This document shows, in pieces, positions 36,061 to 44,770 of a DNA stretch of 64,000 nt. Made by a program: the position numbers and the translations under genes. Numbering within the stretch: position 1 is the stretch's first letter; each line of letters starts with the position of its first letter. The stretch spans positions 1 to 64,000 of the forward strand of contig NZ_FYDL01000001.1 in NCBI RefSeq assembly GCF_900187505.1, given 5' to 3'. The stretch is from Pseudomonas sp. Irchel s3h17 (GTDB lineage Bacteria > Pseudomonadota > Gammaproteobacteria > Pseudomonadales > Pseudomonadaceae). The notes under the pieces were generated by a model. The model saw only the letters and a program-made list of their open reading frames with translations, was not told where the DNA came from and made no database searches.

Positions 36061-37257
36061 ATGGCAGCAGTCGTCTGTTACAAGTGCGTTAAAGAGTCGT
36101 ACCTAGAGCGCCAGATGAAGCGTAAAGGTTTGTCCATGCTGTGTACTCTGTGTGGGGTGAAGCGCAAATGCTTTCCCCTTTCAAGTATCTCCAGCATGGT
36201 AAAAGCGGTCTTGGACGCCTATATATGCGAGGGTGAATACTACCGGCGCTTTAACCCAGGTTTTTCGCAGGAGGGAGATGAACCGGAGTTTTGGGTAAGT
36301 GAGGTTCTACGCTGCGACAATGTAGAGCCTATAGTTCAAGCGGTCTGCAATGACCTTGAGGGTTATTCTTATAGCCGAGACACCAACTATGTCCGTAAGC
36401 CATTTCTCCCCGATGGTATCGGTTGGCAGTGGGTCGAGTTCCAGGAAGGCATGCTGCACGGCAATCGCTTCTTCAACGACAGCGCCCGACAATTCCTGGG
36501 TTGGCTGTTCGACGGACTAGACAGCTATTCCAGTTCATCGCAGGTAAATGCCGTCGTAAGGCTGCTAGCATCGGATACGGCACCGCCAATTTTCCGAGCT
36601 CGCCCATGTGCCTCGTCTGAAGAAGTCGACTCCATTTCGGCTGATCCAGACCGCAATCTGGGAGCTCCTCCGAAAGAAAAAGCTAAAGATGGGCGAATGA
36701 ACCCAGCAGGAGTGCCTGCGTTCTACGGAGCTTTTGAACGCAACACCTGTGTGGCCGAGCTCCGGCCACCAGTAGGCAGCAATGTTGTAAGCGGGGAGTT
36801 CCGTCTTAGCGGAACCGTCAGGGTATTGGACTTTGGGCGGTTTGCAGAGGCCGATCTGGGCGCGCATCCAAGCTTTTTTGAGCCCAATTACACCCTCAAA
36901 GCCGGGCGACGAGACTTTCTTCGCGACCTGCACGAGCAAATCACGGTTCCAGTGCTACCGGGATCAGGAAAAAGCTACCTGATCACTCAGGTCATCGCTG
37001 AATACCTTGCGACACAACATTTTCCTCGTTTCGACGGAGTCATCTTCAAGTCAGTTCAAAAGCCGGGGGGGCAGAACATCGTGCTGTTCTCGCATGTGGC
37101 GTCACGGGAGACCTCTGTCGTTCAACCTACCAGTGGTGGATACATGATTCTCGGGGCGAAAGCGTCGGCGGGCCCTCAGATAACTTTCGTTCCTGGAAGC
37201 TTGGTGATGCATACCATTACGGGTGTCCACTATGCGCAGGACGATCATGCACTTTGA
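36061..37257 (+). CDS. HEPN/RES-type protein with N-terminal zinc site
   Basis: A 398-residue protein. Residues 1-45 have two Cys pairs (CYKCVKESYLERQ, LCTLCGVKRKC). The middle part looks like the HEPN-like N-terminal domain found in front of RES domains. The C-terminal half is a RES domain: IFRARPCASSEEV (Arg), GRMNPAGVPAFYGAFERNT, VAELRPPVG (Glu). RES proteins degrade NAD+ in toxin-antitoxin pairs. This longer form stands without a classic Xre antitoxin, so it may belong to a defence system. Confidence 0.75.
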   Translation: MAAVVCYKCVKESYLERQMKRKGLSMLCTLCGVKRKCFPLSSISSMVKAVLDAYICEGEYYRRFNPGFSQEGDEPEFWVSEVLRCDNVEPIVQAVCNDLEGYSYSRDTNYVRKPFLPDGIGWQWVEFQEGMLHGNRFFNDSARQFLGWLFDGLDSYSSSSQVNAVVRLLASDTAPPIFRARPCASSEEVDSISADPDRNLGAPPKEKAKDGRMNPAGVPAFYGAFERNTCVAELRPPVGSNVVSGEFRLSGTVRVLDFGRFAEADLGAHPSFFEPNYTLKAGRRDFLRDLHEQITVPVLPGSGKSYLITQVIAEYLATQHFPRFDGVIFKSVQKPGGQNIVLFSHVASRETSVVQPTSGGYMILGAKASAGPQITFVPGSLVMHTITGVHYAQDDHAL

Positions 37258-37315
37258 GTGCTCGGCGAGGGCAAAGGGTGCAGCGAGTAATTGCTAGAGT
37301 GGGGCCTTGGCCGCC

Positions 37316-38149
37316 TCACTTGCCGTTAGCCAGTCGATTTAATATTGCCCTGGCGGTCACCAGCGCTATATGAAGTCGCAAGGTGGAATGATCTTCATCC
37401 GAGAGGCCTTTATGCGAACCATCCGAGTGCAACATCTTCAGCAACCCGTTGAGCATACCTTTCCCATCCTGGTTCCATTCGGAACGTCCCTCGGATAGAA
37501 ACCCGCATTTGGCCAAGGCTTGAAAGCCGTTGTTCAAGCTGGGGTTCGGTGGCAGATCAGCGGACGCAATCCGTGTTGCTATTTCCAGAATGAGGCTCTC
37601 AAGGAATGTCCTGATCTGAGCGTTGGCAGCGGCCCAGTCCCCCCTGGTATGTGCGTCGATAGCCTGATCAAGATGACCACAAGATCTGACGAAGCCGAAA
37701 TGCTTCAGGTGCTGGTGAACCAGATCATCGCCAGCAGGCAAGTCCACATTTTGTGGCAAGCTTCGCCGCAGCCAAGGTGGAGTGCCTTGTCCGCAATCGC
37801 CGGCATCCCATGAGACATTAAACCCATCTCGTGCCAGGCAGCGCTCAAGCTGCTTTTGCTCCTCATATCTGGGAGGCGAACTCATGAGCCGAACGGCTTC
37901 CCGAACTAGGGCCTCGCCATGCGTCATCTGACCCTCCCTGGCCCAGAAAACAAGCTCAGCTCTAGCCATGAGAGTCTTGTTGAATACCACTCTTTTCTTG
38001 GGAACCGACAGCTCACTTCCCGAAGGTACCCACTGATCCAGCTCAAGACGCTGCACCATCAGGTCAAAGCCTGCGTTTGTTCCTGCTTTCTCAATCAGAT
38101 CCGATGCAGCCAGTAAGGTTTGACGAGTGAAATGCAGTTGCTCAGACAT
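37316..38149 (-). CDS. Protein of unknown function with HEPN/Abi-like C-terminus
   Basis: A 277-residue soluble protein. The C-terminal part (FVRSCGHLDQAIDAHTRGDW, ANAQIRTFLESLILEIATRI, HSDGSHKGLSDEDHSTLRLH) resembles the helical C-terminal region of abortive-infection and HEPN-type proteins. The N-terminal part is not recognised. It is convergent with the HEPN/RES gene and tandem with the zinc-finger HEPN-like gene at 38412. A defence role is suggested by neighbours only. Confidence 0.5.
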   Translation of the reverse strand: MSEQLHFTRQTLLAASDLIEKAGTNAGFDLMVQRLELDQWVPSGSELSVPKKRVVFNKTLMARAELVFWAREGQMTHGEALVREAVRLMSSPPRYEEQKQLERCLARDGFNVSWDAGDCGQGTPPWLRRSLPQNVDLPAGDDLVHQHLKHFGFVRSCGHLDQAIDAHTRGDWAAANAQIRTFLESLILEIATRIASADLPPNPSLNNGFQALAKCGFLSEGRSEWNQDGKGMLNGLLKMLHSDGSHKGLSDEDHSTLRLHIALVTARAILNRLANGK

Positions 38150-38245
38150 CATGTCCTCCAACGTTCATTAGGTACGCTGTCTCAACAGTCAGGCGGGCAA
38201 TTGGACTCTCGTCTGGGCCTGCTAGCGAACAGCACGGACTAACTT

Positions 38246-38284
38246 TGCCATGCCATGCCACGCCACGCCACGCCACGCCACGCA
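38246..38284. repeat. Pentanucleotide tandem repeat (CCATG/CCACG)
   Basis: About seven tandem units of 5 bp, first CCATG then CCACG. They lie between two minus-strand genes, about 100 bp upstream of the start of the gene that ends at 37316. Such a run could change length by slippage. No coding role is visible. Confidence 0.8.
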
Positions 38285-38411
38285 GCTCGGCATCGGAGAG
38301 CTCCGATCTGCGAAAGAAGTCGGCGTCGCGATTATGGCGTTCAAAGCAAGTCAGTGGCTTGCTCCAAAAAACACTTGAATCTCCTTATTCGTGTATTCGC
38401 AGGGCATATGT

Positions 38412-39383
38412 CTAATCCATTTCCAGCATGTACCGACAATGATCGCACAGCGCATCGGAATGGAACCCTTCCATGTCCGCAACCGCATCAAGTGTCGCTC
38501 CGCACTCCGTGCATTCAGGAGCTTTCGGGCCGTAACCGCAAATGGCGCAGCACTGTTCCTCGATAACGTATGAGTCATGGTCACAGTGTTCGCAGACATC
38601 TAGCGGGCCTTCTCCGCCTTGAGTGGCCGCAATGTATAGGTCTGTGAAGTATTTCCCTGTGAGCATGGAGTCGACCACATCGTCAAACTGCGATGTAGAT
38701 TCGCATCGGGTGCAGTGAAAGGCAGTTAGTGAAAGTGTATCGACGTCGCCTGAGGCTTTCATGAGCTTGGCCCTGCATTCTGGACAGCTCAGATGCTCTG
38801 TCGCGCTTGCAAGAATGTCCGATGGCCAAGAGACATGGCTGAGTGACTCTAGGCATGCCTTTCGCTCTCGCTCGTAGAAGGCTTCCTGCTCGGTCAGAAA
38901 TGTCCAGGTGTCTGTGCCCAGCAGAGTCACCGGACTGATGCCTAAATGAGTGGGAACGAATTGCTGTATCAGGTGAAAGCAGTTGGCAACAATTTCCAGC
39001 AGTACCGATGTCGGACGGCTGCTGTAGTAGTGCTCTATATCATTTCTGATGGTGGTGAGTGCTTCCAGCAGGTTCCACTCTACTCCATCAACCCCTAGGC
39101 CCTTGAGCCGCGAAATTATCGTGTGGACATCAACGGTCTTTTTACCGCTGCCGACCCAAACCACTTGGCCAGCAGTACCCAAGGTAGGTGTCACTTTCTC
39201 TTTAAGGAGTGCCTCACCTGAACCAGGCGAGCTCATGGCCTGCAACTTGACCTTGAAGAGCAATAGGAGACCCGACGTTAGATTTCGAATGGATGAAAGG
39301 GCTCGGGCTTCATCGTGCTCCGCCGCTTTGAAGTCCTCCACCCCGAGTCGGATGGAAGCTACAGCGTTATCTTGCATTGACAT
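38412..39383 (-). CDS. HEPN-like protein with C-terminal zinc fingers
   Basis: A 323-residue protein. Residues 95-145 contain LLEALTTIRNDIEHYYSSRP, where R-N-D-I-E-H fits the HEPN RNase motif (R, then four residues, then H). The C-terminal third has at least five Cys pairs (CPEC, CTRC, CEHC, CAIC, CTEC, CDHC), suggesting zinc-ribbon modules. HEPN domains cut RNA in many defence and toxin systems. Its neighbours are the RES and unknown genes. The target is unknown. Confidence 0.65.
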   Translation of the reverse strand: MSMQDNAVASIRLGVEDFKAAEHDEARALSSIRNLTSGLLLLFKVKLQAMSSPGSGEALLKEKVTPTLGTAGQVVWVGSGKKTVDVHTIISRLKGLGVDGVEWNLLEALTTIRNDIEHYYSSRPTSVLLEIVANCFHLIQQFVPTHLGISPVTLLGTDTWTFLTEQEAFYERERKACLESLSHVSWPSDILASATEHLSCPECRAKLMKASGDVDTLSLTAFHCTRCESTSQFDDVVDSMLTGKYFTDLYIAATQGGEGPLDVCEHCDHDSYVIEEQCCAICGYGPKAPECTECGATLDAVADMEGFHSDALCDHCRYMLEMD

Positions 39384-39741
39384 CCCTTTCCCCCAGTTAA
39401 GTGTCTGCCTGCTGACGGCAGATCCGAGCGTACGGTTTTCCCTAGTTTCCGCTACTTATGTGTCGAGAGGCCATGAATATTCCAAGGTCATGAGTAGCAG
39501 CACCGATGTGGCCGGTAGCCGAACAGTTATTGCCTGCCGCATTTTTGGCAACAAAGTTGGCGAGAGCGATCTCTCCGTGATCACCTACTGGCAGTGGGCA
39601 TGTTCGAGATGCTTGATGAAGCTCTCTATCAGATGATCGATATTTCGGGCCCTCGCGGCCCGGCGCAATGTCGGGTTCCGACTGATATCTCGGAGCAAAA
39701 CTCAGCTAACATATAGGTGGTCAATCCCGCAGGTATTCCTC
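39384..39741. other. Intergenic region
   Basis: About 360 bp. A GC-rich inverted repeat (CGGGCC / GGCCCG near 39647-39663) is present but lacks a T-run. No gene was found. Confidence 0.5.
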
Positions 39742-39987
39742 ATGGCTACTGCCACTGTGAACGCCAAAGACCAAATCACCATCCCTGTCCAGGTACGGGC
39801 AACTCTTGGCCTAAGACCAGGAGATGAAATCGAATTCGTCGACCTGGAGAATGGTCAGTTCGCCATGGTGGCAGCAACGTATTCCGTTGAGCGACTGAAG
39901 TGCATGATTCGCAAGCCGAAGGTCATCGTGAGCATTGATGACATGAATTCCGTGTTTTGCGCGGAAGGAGTAAATGCTCGTCGATAG
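39742..39987 (+). CDS. AbrB/MazE-type antitoxin (orphan)
   Basis: An 81-residue protein with a SpoVT/AbrB DNA-binding fold (VNAKDQITIPVQVRATLGLR, GDEIEFVDLENGQFAM). The C-terminal part (MIRKPKVIVSIDDMN) resembles the toxin-binding tail of VapB-like antitoxins. No PIN toxin follows in the next 120 bp, so it is an orphan. A TTCCTC-type region, not a strong ribosome site, precedes the ATG. Confidence 0.8.
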   Translation: MATATVNAKDQITIPVQVRATLGLRPGDEIEFVDLENGQFAMVAATYSVERLKCMIRKPKVIVSIDDMNSVFCAEGVNARR

Positions 39988-40107
39988 TGCTTCACAAGGA
40001 GTAAGGCTTGCTAAGGTTTGTCTCGCGCTTCCTTCCACGGCGGCCGATGAGACGGGTTGTTGCTATCGCGTTTTCGGGCCTAAGACCCGACTCATCGAGT
40101 GACTACT

Positions 40108-40335
40108 TTATTTCACCTCGGCGTTGCCACGCTGTCCGCTACCCCAGGCTTCAGTGAGCTCGTCTATTAGATCCACGATTTGAGCCGTTTTTGATAGGAC
40201 TAGGCAGCGCGTGTTGCCGACAAATTCTTCAATCAGATACACGGCGTCGCCGACATCCAGCTCCAGCTCTTGCAGCGCCTCATCGGGAATTCGGATTGCA
40301 CCGTCACCATCCCACTCTTCGATGATGATTTTCAT
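40108..40335 (-). CDS. Second AbrB/MazE-like small protein
   Basis: A 75-residue protein from the ATG at 40335. The pattern KIIIEEWDGDGAIRIPDEAL followed by LDVGDAVYLIEE resembles the swapped-hairpin fold of MazE/AbrB antitoxins. No toxin gene is adjacent; a small unknown gene lies upstream on the same strand. It is likely a DNA-binding regulator or an orphan antitoxin. Confidence 0.6.
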   Translation of the reverse strand: MKIIIEEWDGDGAIRIPDEALQELELDVGDAVYLIEEFVGNTRCLVLSKTAQIVDLIDELTEAWGSGQRGNAEVK

Positions 40336-40415
40336 AGGTGGCTTTCTCACGTGTGGTCTCCAGTGCTTCTGAGTCGGCACGCCATTCAAAGCCCGTAGGT
40401 TCTCGGCGACACTTT

Positions 40416-40697
40416 TTACAGACCCGGATAATCATCAAGCCTGAGGCTAGGAGCGCCTCCGTCCTCCGACTCGCCCTTAGGCATATGTATCACTCCAGCT
40501 TCGGCGTCTGCACGCATCTGCTCGAGCTCTTTGTGAAATGCCTTGTCCTGAACCGTGGGTTTGCTGGTATACGGTTTTCGGTCAGGGACAGGCTGGGCTG
40601 CATAAGTCGTTACCGCATCCGGGTCGTGCTGTAGTTTTTCTTGAACTTGCGATTCCAGCATTGCACGGAGCGCGTCTTTGTCGGGACGGTTCAGCAA
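40416..40697 (-). CDS. Small protein of unknown function
   Basis: A 93-residue charged, soluble protein (LNRPDKDALRAMLESQVQEK at the start, HKELEQMRADAEAGVIHM later). No domain was recognised. It lies about 80 bp upstream of the AbrB/MazE-like gene on the same strand, so the two may be co-transcribed. The ribosome site is weak (AGGAGTAAC before the start). Confidence 0.55.
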   Translation of the reverse strand: MLNRPDKDALRAMLESQVQEKLQHDPDAVTTYAAQPVPDRKPYTSKPTVQDKAFHKELEQMRADAEAGVIHMPKGESEDGGAPSLRLDDYPGL

Positions 40698-40955
40698 TTT
40701 GTTACTCCTATTCGGAAGCCAAGCACTAGCTATTCGATTGGTACATTGAGCAGTTGGTGAGGGTAAGGCCGTTTATATTTGTGCTTGCATCGCAGATTGG
40801 CAGTTACCCGGATTGCAGGTTAAGAATCCTAGTAAGCCTACCAAGGCTCGGCGGCAATCGTCTGTGATGAAAATGATGTCATAGCTACAGTCTTGGATGC
40901 AGCTTTCGAGATGACTGAAGTGGCAAAACCCTCACCTGCCGTTTTGCATGGAGGC

Positions 40956-41231
40956 TCAGAGGGCAGCAAGCAATCGTTCGAGTTGTTCACACTCCCAGGC
41001 ACTCAATAGGTCGACAGGATCAACTCCGTCGCGCTGCCAGAGTTCGAGTGTCCCGACTCTACCATCAGGCGACCTGCAGTACTCGCAGTAGTCCAGGGTG
41101 TCACAGTCATTGAATAGCGTGAGCTGCCAGCCATCAATCTCTACAGGCATCAGGCCGTGATAGATCTCATTCCATGACTGGATGGTGCTTCGCTTCATGA
41201 TGCGTTTGCCAAGCGCGACGTCCTTTAGCAC
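40956..41231 (-). CDS. DUF7693-like small protein
   Basis: A 91-residue protein with the family pattern WNEIYHGLMPVEIDGWQLTL, NDCDTLDYCEYCRSPDGR and a tail LSAWECEQLERLLAAL. This family is frequent on Pseudomonas islands and has no known function. The frame starts at a GTG two codons after a TAG. From memory of the family, homologues extend further upstream, so the N-terminus may be trimmed here. Confidence 0.6.
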   Translation of the reverse strand: MLKDVALGKRIMKRSTIQSWNEIYHGLMPVEIDGWQLTLFNDCDTLDYCEYCRSPDGRVGTLELWQRDGVDPVDLLSAWECEQLERLLAAL

Positions 41232-41462
41232 TTGCTAGACCTCGCGGGGGGGTGAGGGAGGCGGTTGTGTTCAAATAATTCTGCGTTCGAGTCATCGCTT
41301 GCCCATAGCTAAGCTGTGGTGTGAAGTGTCGTCAGTGGGGGAGGTCGTTCGTTCTGGTCAGTGGGCCCGGCTAGAAATTTGCTTTCCGGACGATTTTTCA
41401 GAGAGTTCAGCTATGGGTTGCTCCGGCTGCAGCTCCGGCAGTATCTGTAGACGGAGGTGTGA

Positions 41463-41615
41463 GTGCTGTCATCGTTCAAAGAGTACCAACCTGGGGAGCT
41501 AATCTCAGGAAACATTTGGACAGCCTTGGGGTTGCCTTCACGCGGCACTTGCCTTTTTGATCTCATCCACACTGGACTACCTGTCAGGTTTCTCGACCGG
41601 ATAGCGAGTCTCTCT
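41463..41615 (+). pseudogene. Xre/MbcA/ParS antitoxin remnant, copy 1
   Basis: The frame reads LSSFKEYQPGELISGNIW, LGLPSRGTC and LDRIASLS, then leaves the family. It is a near copy of the remnant at 49535. Both resemble the N-terminus of RES-Xre antitoxins. The 3' part is replaced at about 41613 by the AraC gene region on the other strand, whose stop codon lies inside this remnant. Confidence 0.6.
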
Positions 41616-42548
41616 GTATTCACGAGGCGAACACGTCATAATGCGCTTGAAAGCGTGGCTAAAAGCACTGTCGGAGTCATAGCCCAGCTTTTGTGCTATG
41701 GACGAAATGGTAGTGTGGTTCGTTTTCAACAATCTCGTAGCTAATTGCATGCGCCAGCGCAAGACGTACTCTAAAGGGGCAACACCAGATTTTTGCTTGA
41801 ATCGTAAAGCGAAGGTCGAGCGAGAAACACCCGCGATTTTGGCAAGGTTCTCGACCGACCAAGAACGCGCCGGATCGGCATGAATGGCTTGAATGGTTGC
41901 CCCGATACGTGGATCGGATATAGCAAGCAACCAGCTCGGTGCGCTATTTCCGTCTTGGATCAAATAAATTCGTAAAACCTGCACCAGCATGATGTGGCCG
42001 AGATACTGAACCACAATCGAGTTACCAAGAGACGGATTGGTGAGTTCATAAGCAATGCGCTGCAAGGCCCAATTCAGCACAGATGCTTGATCCGAACCAC
42101 TTTTGATGACTGCCACGGGAGGCAGTCCGTCAAATAGAAGGCGCGCTTCTACACCGAAGTCAAAACGACCCCCGATCAGAAAAAACGCATCGGCCGTCCC
42201 ACAACTGGCGATGCCATCGACGGCATGGCGATAAATCGCATCCGACTGGATGGCCGGAAATGCCAAGTCGCTGCGGAGTGAAAACGCCCGCTTGCGCGGC
42301 AAAAGAAAGCAATCTCCGGCCGTCAATCGGATGGGTTGCTCCACGCCTTCCACTACCAGCCAACAAGTACCTTCAAGGATTGCATTGAACTTGATGCCGT
42401 CGGGTGGCGGAAAGTCGATGGCCCAGTCTCCACCAGCCTTCAGACCTGCAAAAAAGGAGCTATGAGTACTTAGGAGGGAGAGGGCTTCAGACAGAGGATC
42501 CATAAGGTGTTTAGGACGATCTCGATAGATAATGGGACTTTGCTGCAT
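41577..42548 (-). CDS. AraC-family regulator with N-terminal cupin
   Basis: A 323-residue regulator. The N-terminal part is a cupin-like sensor (LEGTCWLVVEGVEQPIRLTA, DCFLLPRKRAF). The C-terminal part has the two HTHs of AraC proteins (WSVENLAKIAGVSRSTFALR, TISSIAQKLGYDSDSAFSHA and a PREYR end). It diverges from the SDR gene with about 80 bp between them. The last few codons run into the Xre remnant, so the native C-terminus may be altered. Confidence 0.9.
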   Translation of the reverse strand: MQQSPIIYRDRPKHLMDPLSEALSLLSTHSSFFAGLKAGGDWAIDFPPPDGIKFNAILEGTCWLVVEGVEQPIRLTAGDCFLLPRKRAFSLRSDLAFPAIQSDAIYRHAVDGIASCGTADAFFLIGGRFDFGVEARLLFDGLPPVAVIKSGSDQASVLNWALQRIAYELTNPSLGNSIVVQYLGHIMLVQVLRIYLIQDGNSAPSWLLAISDPRIGATIQAIHADPARSWSVENLAKIAGVSRSTFALRFKQKSGVAPLEYVLRWRMQLATRLLKTNHTTISSIAQKLGYDSDSAFSHAFKRIMTCSPREYRETRYPVEKPDR

Positions 42549-42627
42549 TCACAGTCCTAAGTCTAGCCTAGACAATAGTGGACGTGGGTTTTGCCCCGAC
42601 TCCATGTCAGATGCCCAAGGACACGCC

Positions 42628-43590
42628 ATGACCAGCAAACAGTCTCCCATCCGCTCCGGTTTCGGAGCGGTAACCACCGCATTAGAGTTACTTGAAGGGT
42701 GCGATCTGTCCAACACCACAGCCATCGTCACCGGGGGCCACTCCGGCCTGGGTCTGGAAACGACAAGAGCGCTGGCGAAGGCAGGCGCGAGTGTCGTTGT
42801 CGCAGCGCGTGATGTAGAAGCTGCTCGCGCAAAGACTAGCGGAATCTCCAATGTAGAAATCGAGCGACTGGATCTTTCCGATCTGACCAGCGTGCGCGAC
42901 TTCGCTCAGCGTTTCTTGGCAAGCGACCGACACGTCGACATCCTGATCGGCAGCGCAGGAATCATGGCTTGCCCGGAAACCCGCGTAGGGGAGGGTTGGG
43001 AGGCACAGTTCGCCACCAATCATCTGGGGCACTACGCCCTCGTGAATTTGCTATGGCCTGCGCTCAAGGGTGGAGCAAGGGTGGTAGTAGTGTCATCGGC
43101 GGGGCATCACCAATCGGGTATCCGCTGGAACGATGTGCAATTTACGCAGGACTACGACAAGTGGTTGGCATATGGACAGTCGAAGACGGCCAATGCATTG
43201 TTTGCTGTCCACCTTGATCGGCTTGGTCAACACGAGGGTGTCCGGGCTTTCTCCCTTCACCCCGGTAAGATTCTCACTCCGCTCCAGCGTCATCTGGCGC
43301 AGGATGAAATGATTGCCGCCGGCTGGCTAGACGTCAACGGCCACCTTGCCGATCCGACTTTCAAGACGACGCAGCAAGGTGCGGCGACCCAAGTTTGGGC
43401 CGCAACAGCTCCACAGTTGAATGGCATGGGAGGCTTATATTGTGAGGACTGTGAGATCGCTTCGCTGGATGCAAGCGAACCACCATCTTTTGTCGGCGTC
43501 CGGCCTTATGCCGCCGACCCCGATCAAGCCGAACGCCTTTGGGCTCTATCCGCTCAACTTACAGGGATTGACGCTTTTGAAAGGAAATGA
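42628..43590 (+). CDS. SDR-family oxidoreductase
   Basis: A 320-residue short-chain dehydrogenase. NAD(P) site: AIVTGGHSGLGLETTRALAK. Other marks: ILIGSAGIMACP, NHLGHYALVNLLWP, and the catalytic VVVVSSAGH with YGQSKTANALF (Tyr and Lys). It is longer than the classic 250-residue form, similar to WW-domain/retinol-type SDRs. The ATG at 42628 is preferred; the ORF extends to 42532. AraC/SDR pairs of this kind are common in Pseudomonas and likely respond to a reactive carbonyl or aromatic compound. Confidence 0.88.
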   Translation: MTSKQSPIRSGFGAVTTALELLEGCDLSNTTAIVTGGHSGLGLETTRALAKAGASVVVAARDVEAARAKTSGISNVEIERLDLSDLTSVRDFAQRFLASDRHVDILIGSAGIMACPETRVGEGWEAQFATNHLGHYALVNLLWPALKGGARVVVVSSAGHHQSGIRWNDVQFTQDYDKWLAYGQSKTANALFAVHLDRLGQHEGVRAFSLHPGKILTPLQRHLAQDEMIAAGWLDVNGHLADPTFKTTQQGAATQVWAATAPQLNGMGGLYCEDCEIASLDASEPPSFVGVRPYAADPDQAERLWALSAQLTGIDAFERK

Positions 43591-43635
43591 GTGAGCGGTA
43601 TAGAACGTCCATACCTATGTTGCTCTCTGTCCGAG

Positions 43636-43830
43636 GCTGGAGAACTTCACTTCGGCTGCTCAGAAGAGAAACTGCCCATTGAGTCGCCGCCGCTGTCGCG
43701 CACGACGGAAGAACTGGACAAAGACCCTGGGCGAACAGTTGTTCATCCGCACTGGCCGGGATAGGGGCGGCGACTTCGCTGGACGGTTACAGAGCTTCAC
43801 GACACGGGTCGAACAGCTTTGGACGGTGCG
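43636..43830 (+). pseudogene. LysR-type regulator N-terminal remnant (frameshifted)
   Basis: The reading AGELHFGCSEEKLPIESPPL, LSRTTEELDKDPG is a worn form of the LysR winged helix-turn-helix (FxxAAExLxxxQPxLSRxIxxLExxLG). After a shift of frame it continues as QLFIRTGRDRG and FTTRVEQLW. Stop codons and the shift show it is dead. It lies directly between the SDR gene and repeat copy B. Confidence 0.6.
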
Positions 43831-43832
43831 CT

Positions 43833-43937
43833 GCAGGTGATTCGAGTTTCGCCATCGACAGAGACGGTGGGGGGAAGCGGAAAAACTGAATTATTCCAAA
43901 TTATGGCTCAGCAATAATTATGGCTGAACCATAATTT
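43833..43937. repeat. 105-bp direct repeat, copy B
   Basis: This is the second copy of the element at 19410-19513, with roughly nine in ten positions alike by eye. The left hairpin arm AAATTATGGCTCAGC (43898-43912) is identical; the right arm differs at one base (GGCTGAACCATAATTT). It ends about 107 bp before the start of the small gene at 44045, nearly the same spacing as copy A to its gene. Confidence 0.7.
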
Positions 43938-44044
43938 CTCACTTTAAAAAACTTCTGTTTAGGCATCGGAGCAACACGTCGTCATCAAAATAGACGGAAA
44001 TTCCTACTGTTGCTGCAACGTCGAACTGCAGATAAGGTTGGGTC

Positions 44045-44293
44045 ATGAACGATCCTCGTAACCCCATCACCACTTCTGCGAACCGCATTCAGAGCCAGAC
44101 CGTATCGGCGCTTACTGAAGCGATGGAAGCTCATCCTTTCGCATCTCGAACTCTCGATCTATTGGCGGCTGACATGAATGCGCATCCAGAGCGCATTCAG
44201 CCTGTGAAAACGCGTCTGGTCGCTTGCATCATTTCGCTAGTCGGTCAGGTTGATGTTGACCTCAATTCGCCGCTCTTTTCAGAAGATGAATAA
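44045..44293 (+). CDS. Small protein of unknown function behind repeat copy B
   Basis: An 82-residue soluble protein (NPITTSANRIQSQTVSALTE, ASRTLDLLAADMNAHPERIQ). No domain was recognised with confidence. The frame, acidic tail (SPLFSEDE) and following hairpin support a real gene. The repeated hairpin element about 107 bp upstream suggests shared regulation with the MvaU-like gene. Confidence 0.65.
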   Translation: MNDPRNPITTSANRIQSQTVSALTEAMEAHPFASRTLDLLAADMNAHPERIQPVKTRLVACIISLVGQVDVDLNSPLFSEDE

Positions 44294-44337
44294 ATCAGGG
44301 CAGCGAACCTAGGCTCTCCTGTACGCGGCTCCCTGAT
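44294..44337 (+). terminator. Candidate terminator of the gene at 44045
   Basis: Arms ATCAGGG and CCCTGAT frame a long loop just after the stop codon. The T-run is weak (CTTTAT). Confidence 0.4.
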
Positions 44338-44554
44338 CTTTATCCATGATTTCGATAGGCAGCAAGATCCCCGCTAAAAACTACGGTGTGGTAGCCCTGT
44401 ATTCAGTAGGGCCCTCCACAGATCATCTATGCCTGGTTCGAACCTTCACATAGGGCCAATTTCAGCCAGACATAAAATCAGTTCGTGCAGCTGAAACACC
44501 GACGCAACATTCCAACCTTATGATTCGCGACACCGAAAACTGAAGGGGCGATAG

Positions 44555-44770
44555 ATGAATCGGCCATCAAGAAGCATGCGCAAACTGCTCGACGCAGTCG
44601 CCACCAACAATGAGAGCGCGGCGTTGGATGTGATGCGTGCGACAGAGCAGCTGCAAGACGAAGTGCTTCGTCAACGTTTGCTCAACCTGGTTCATCGGCT
44701 CAATCAAGACGCCAATGACCTGCGAATGGCGCGAGACGATATTCAGGGTGGATCCATCAAATTTGCGTGA
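44555..44770 (+). CDS. Small helical protein of unknown function
   Basis: A 71-residue, mostly helical protein (RSMRKLLDAVATNNESAALD, LQDEVLRQRLLNLVHRLNQD). GGGGCGA lies before the ATG. No domain recognised; no obvious partner. Confidence 0.5.
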   Translation: MNRPSRSMRKLLDAVATNNESAALDVMRATEQLQDEVLRQRLLNLVHRLNQDANDLRMARDDIQGGSIKFA

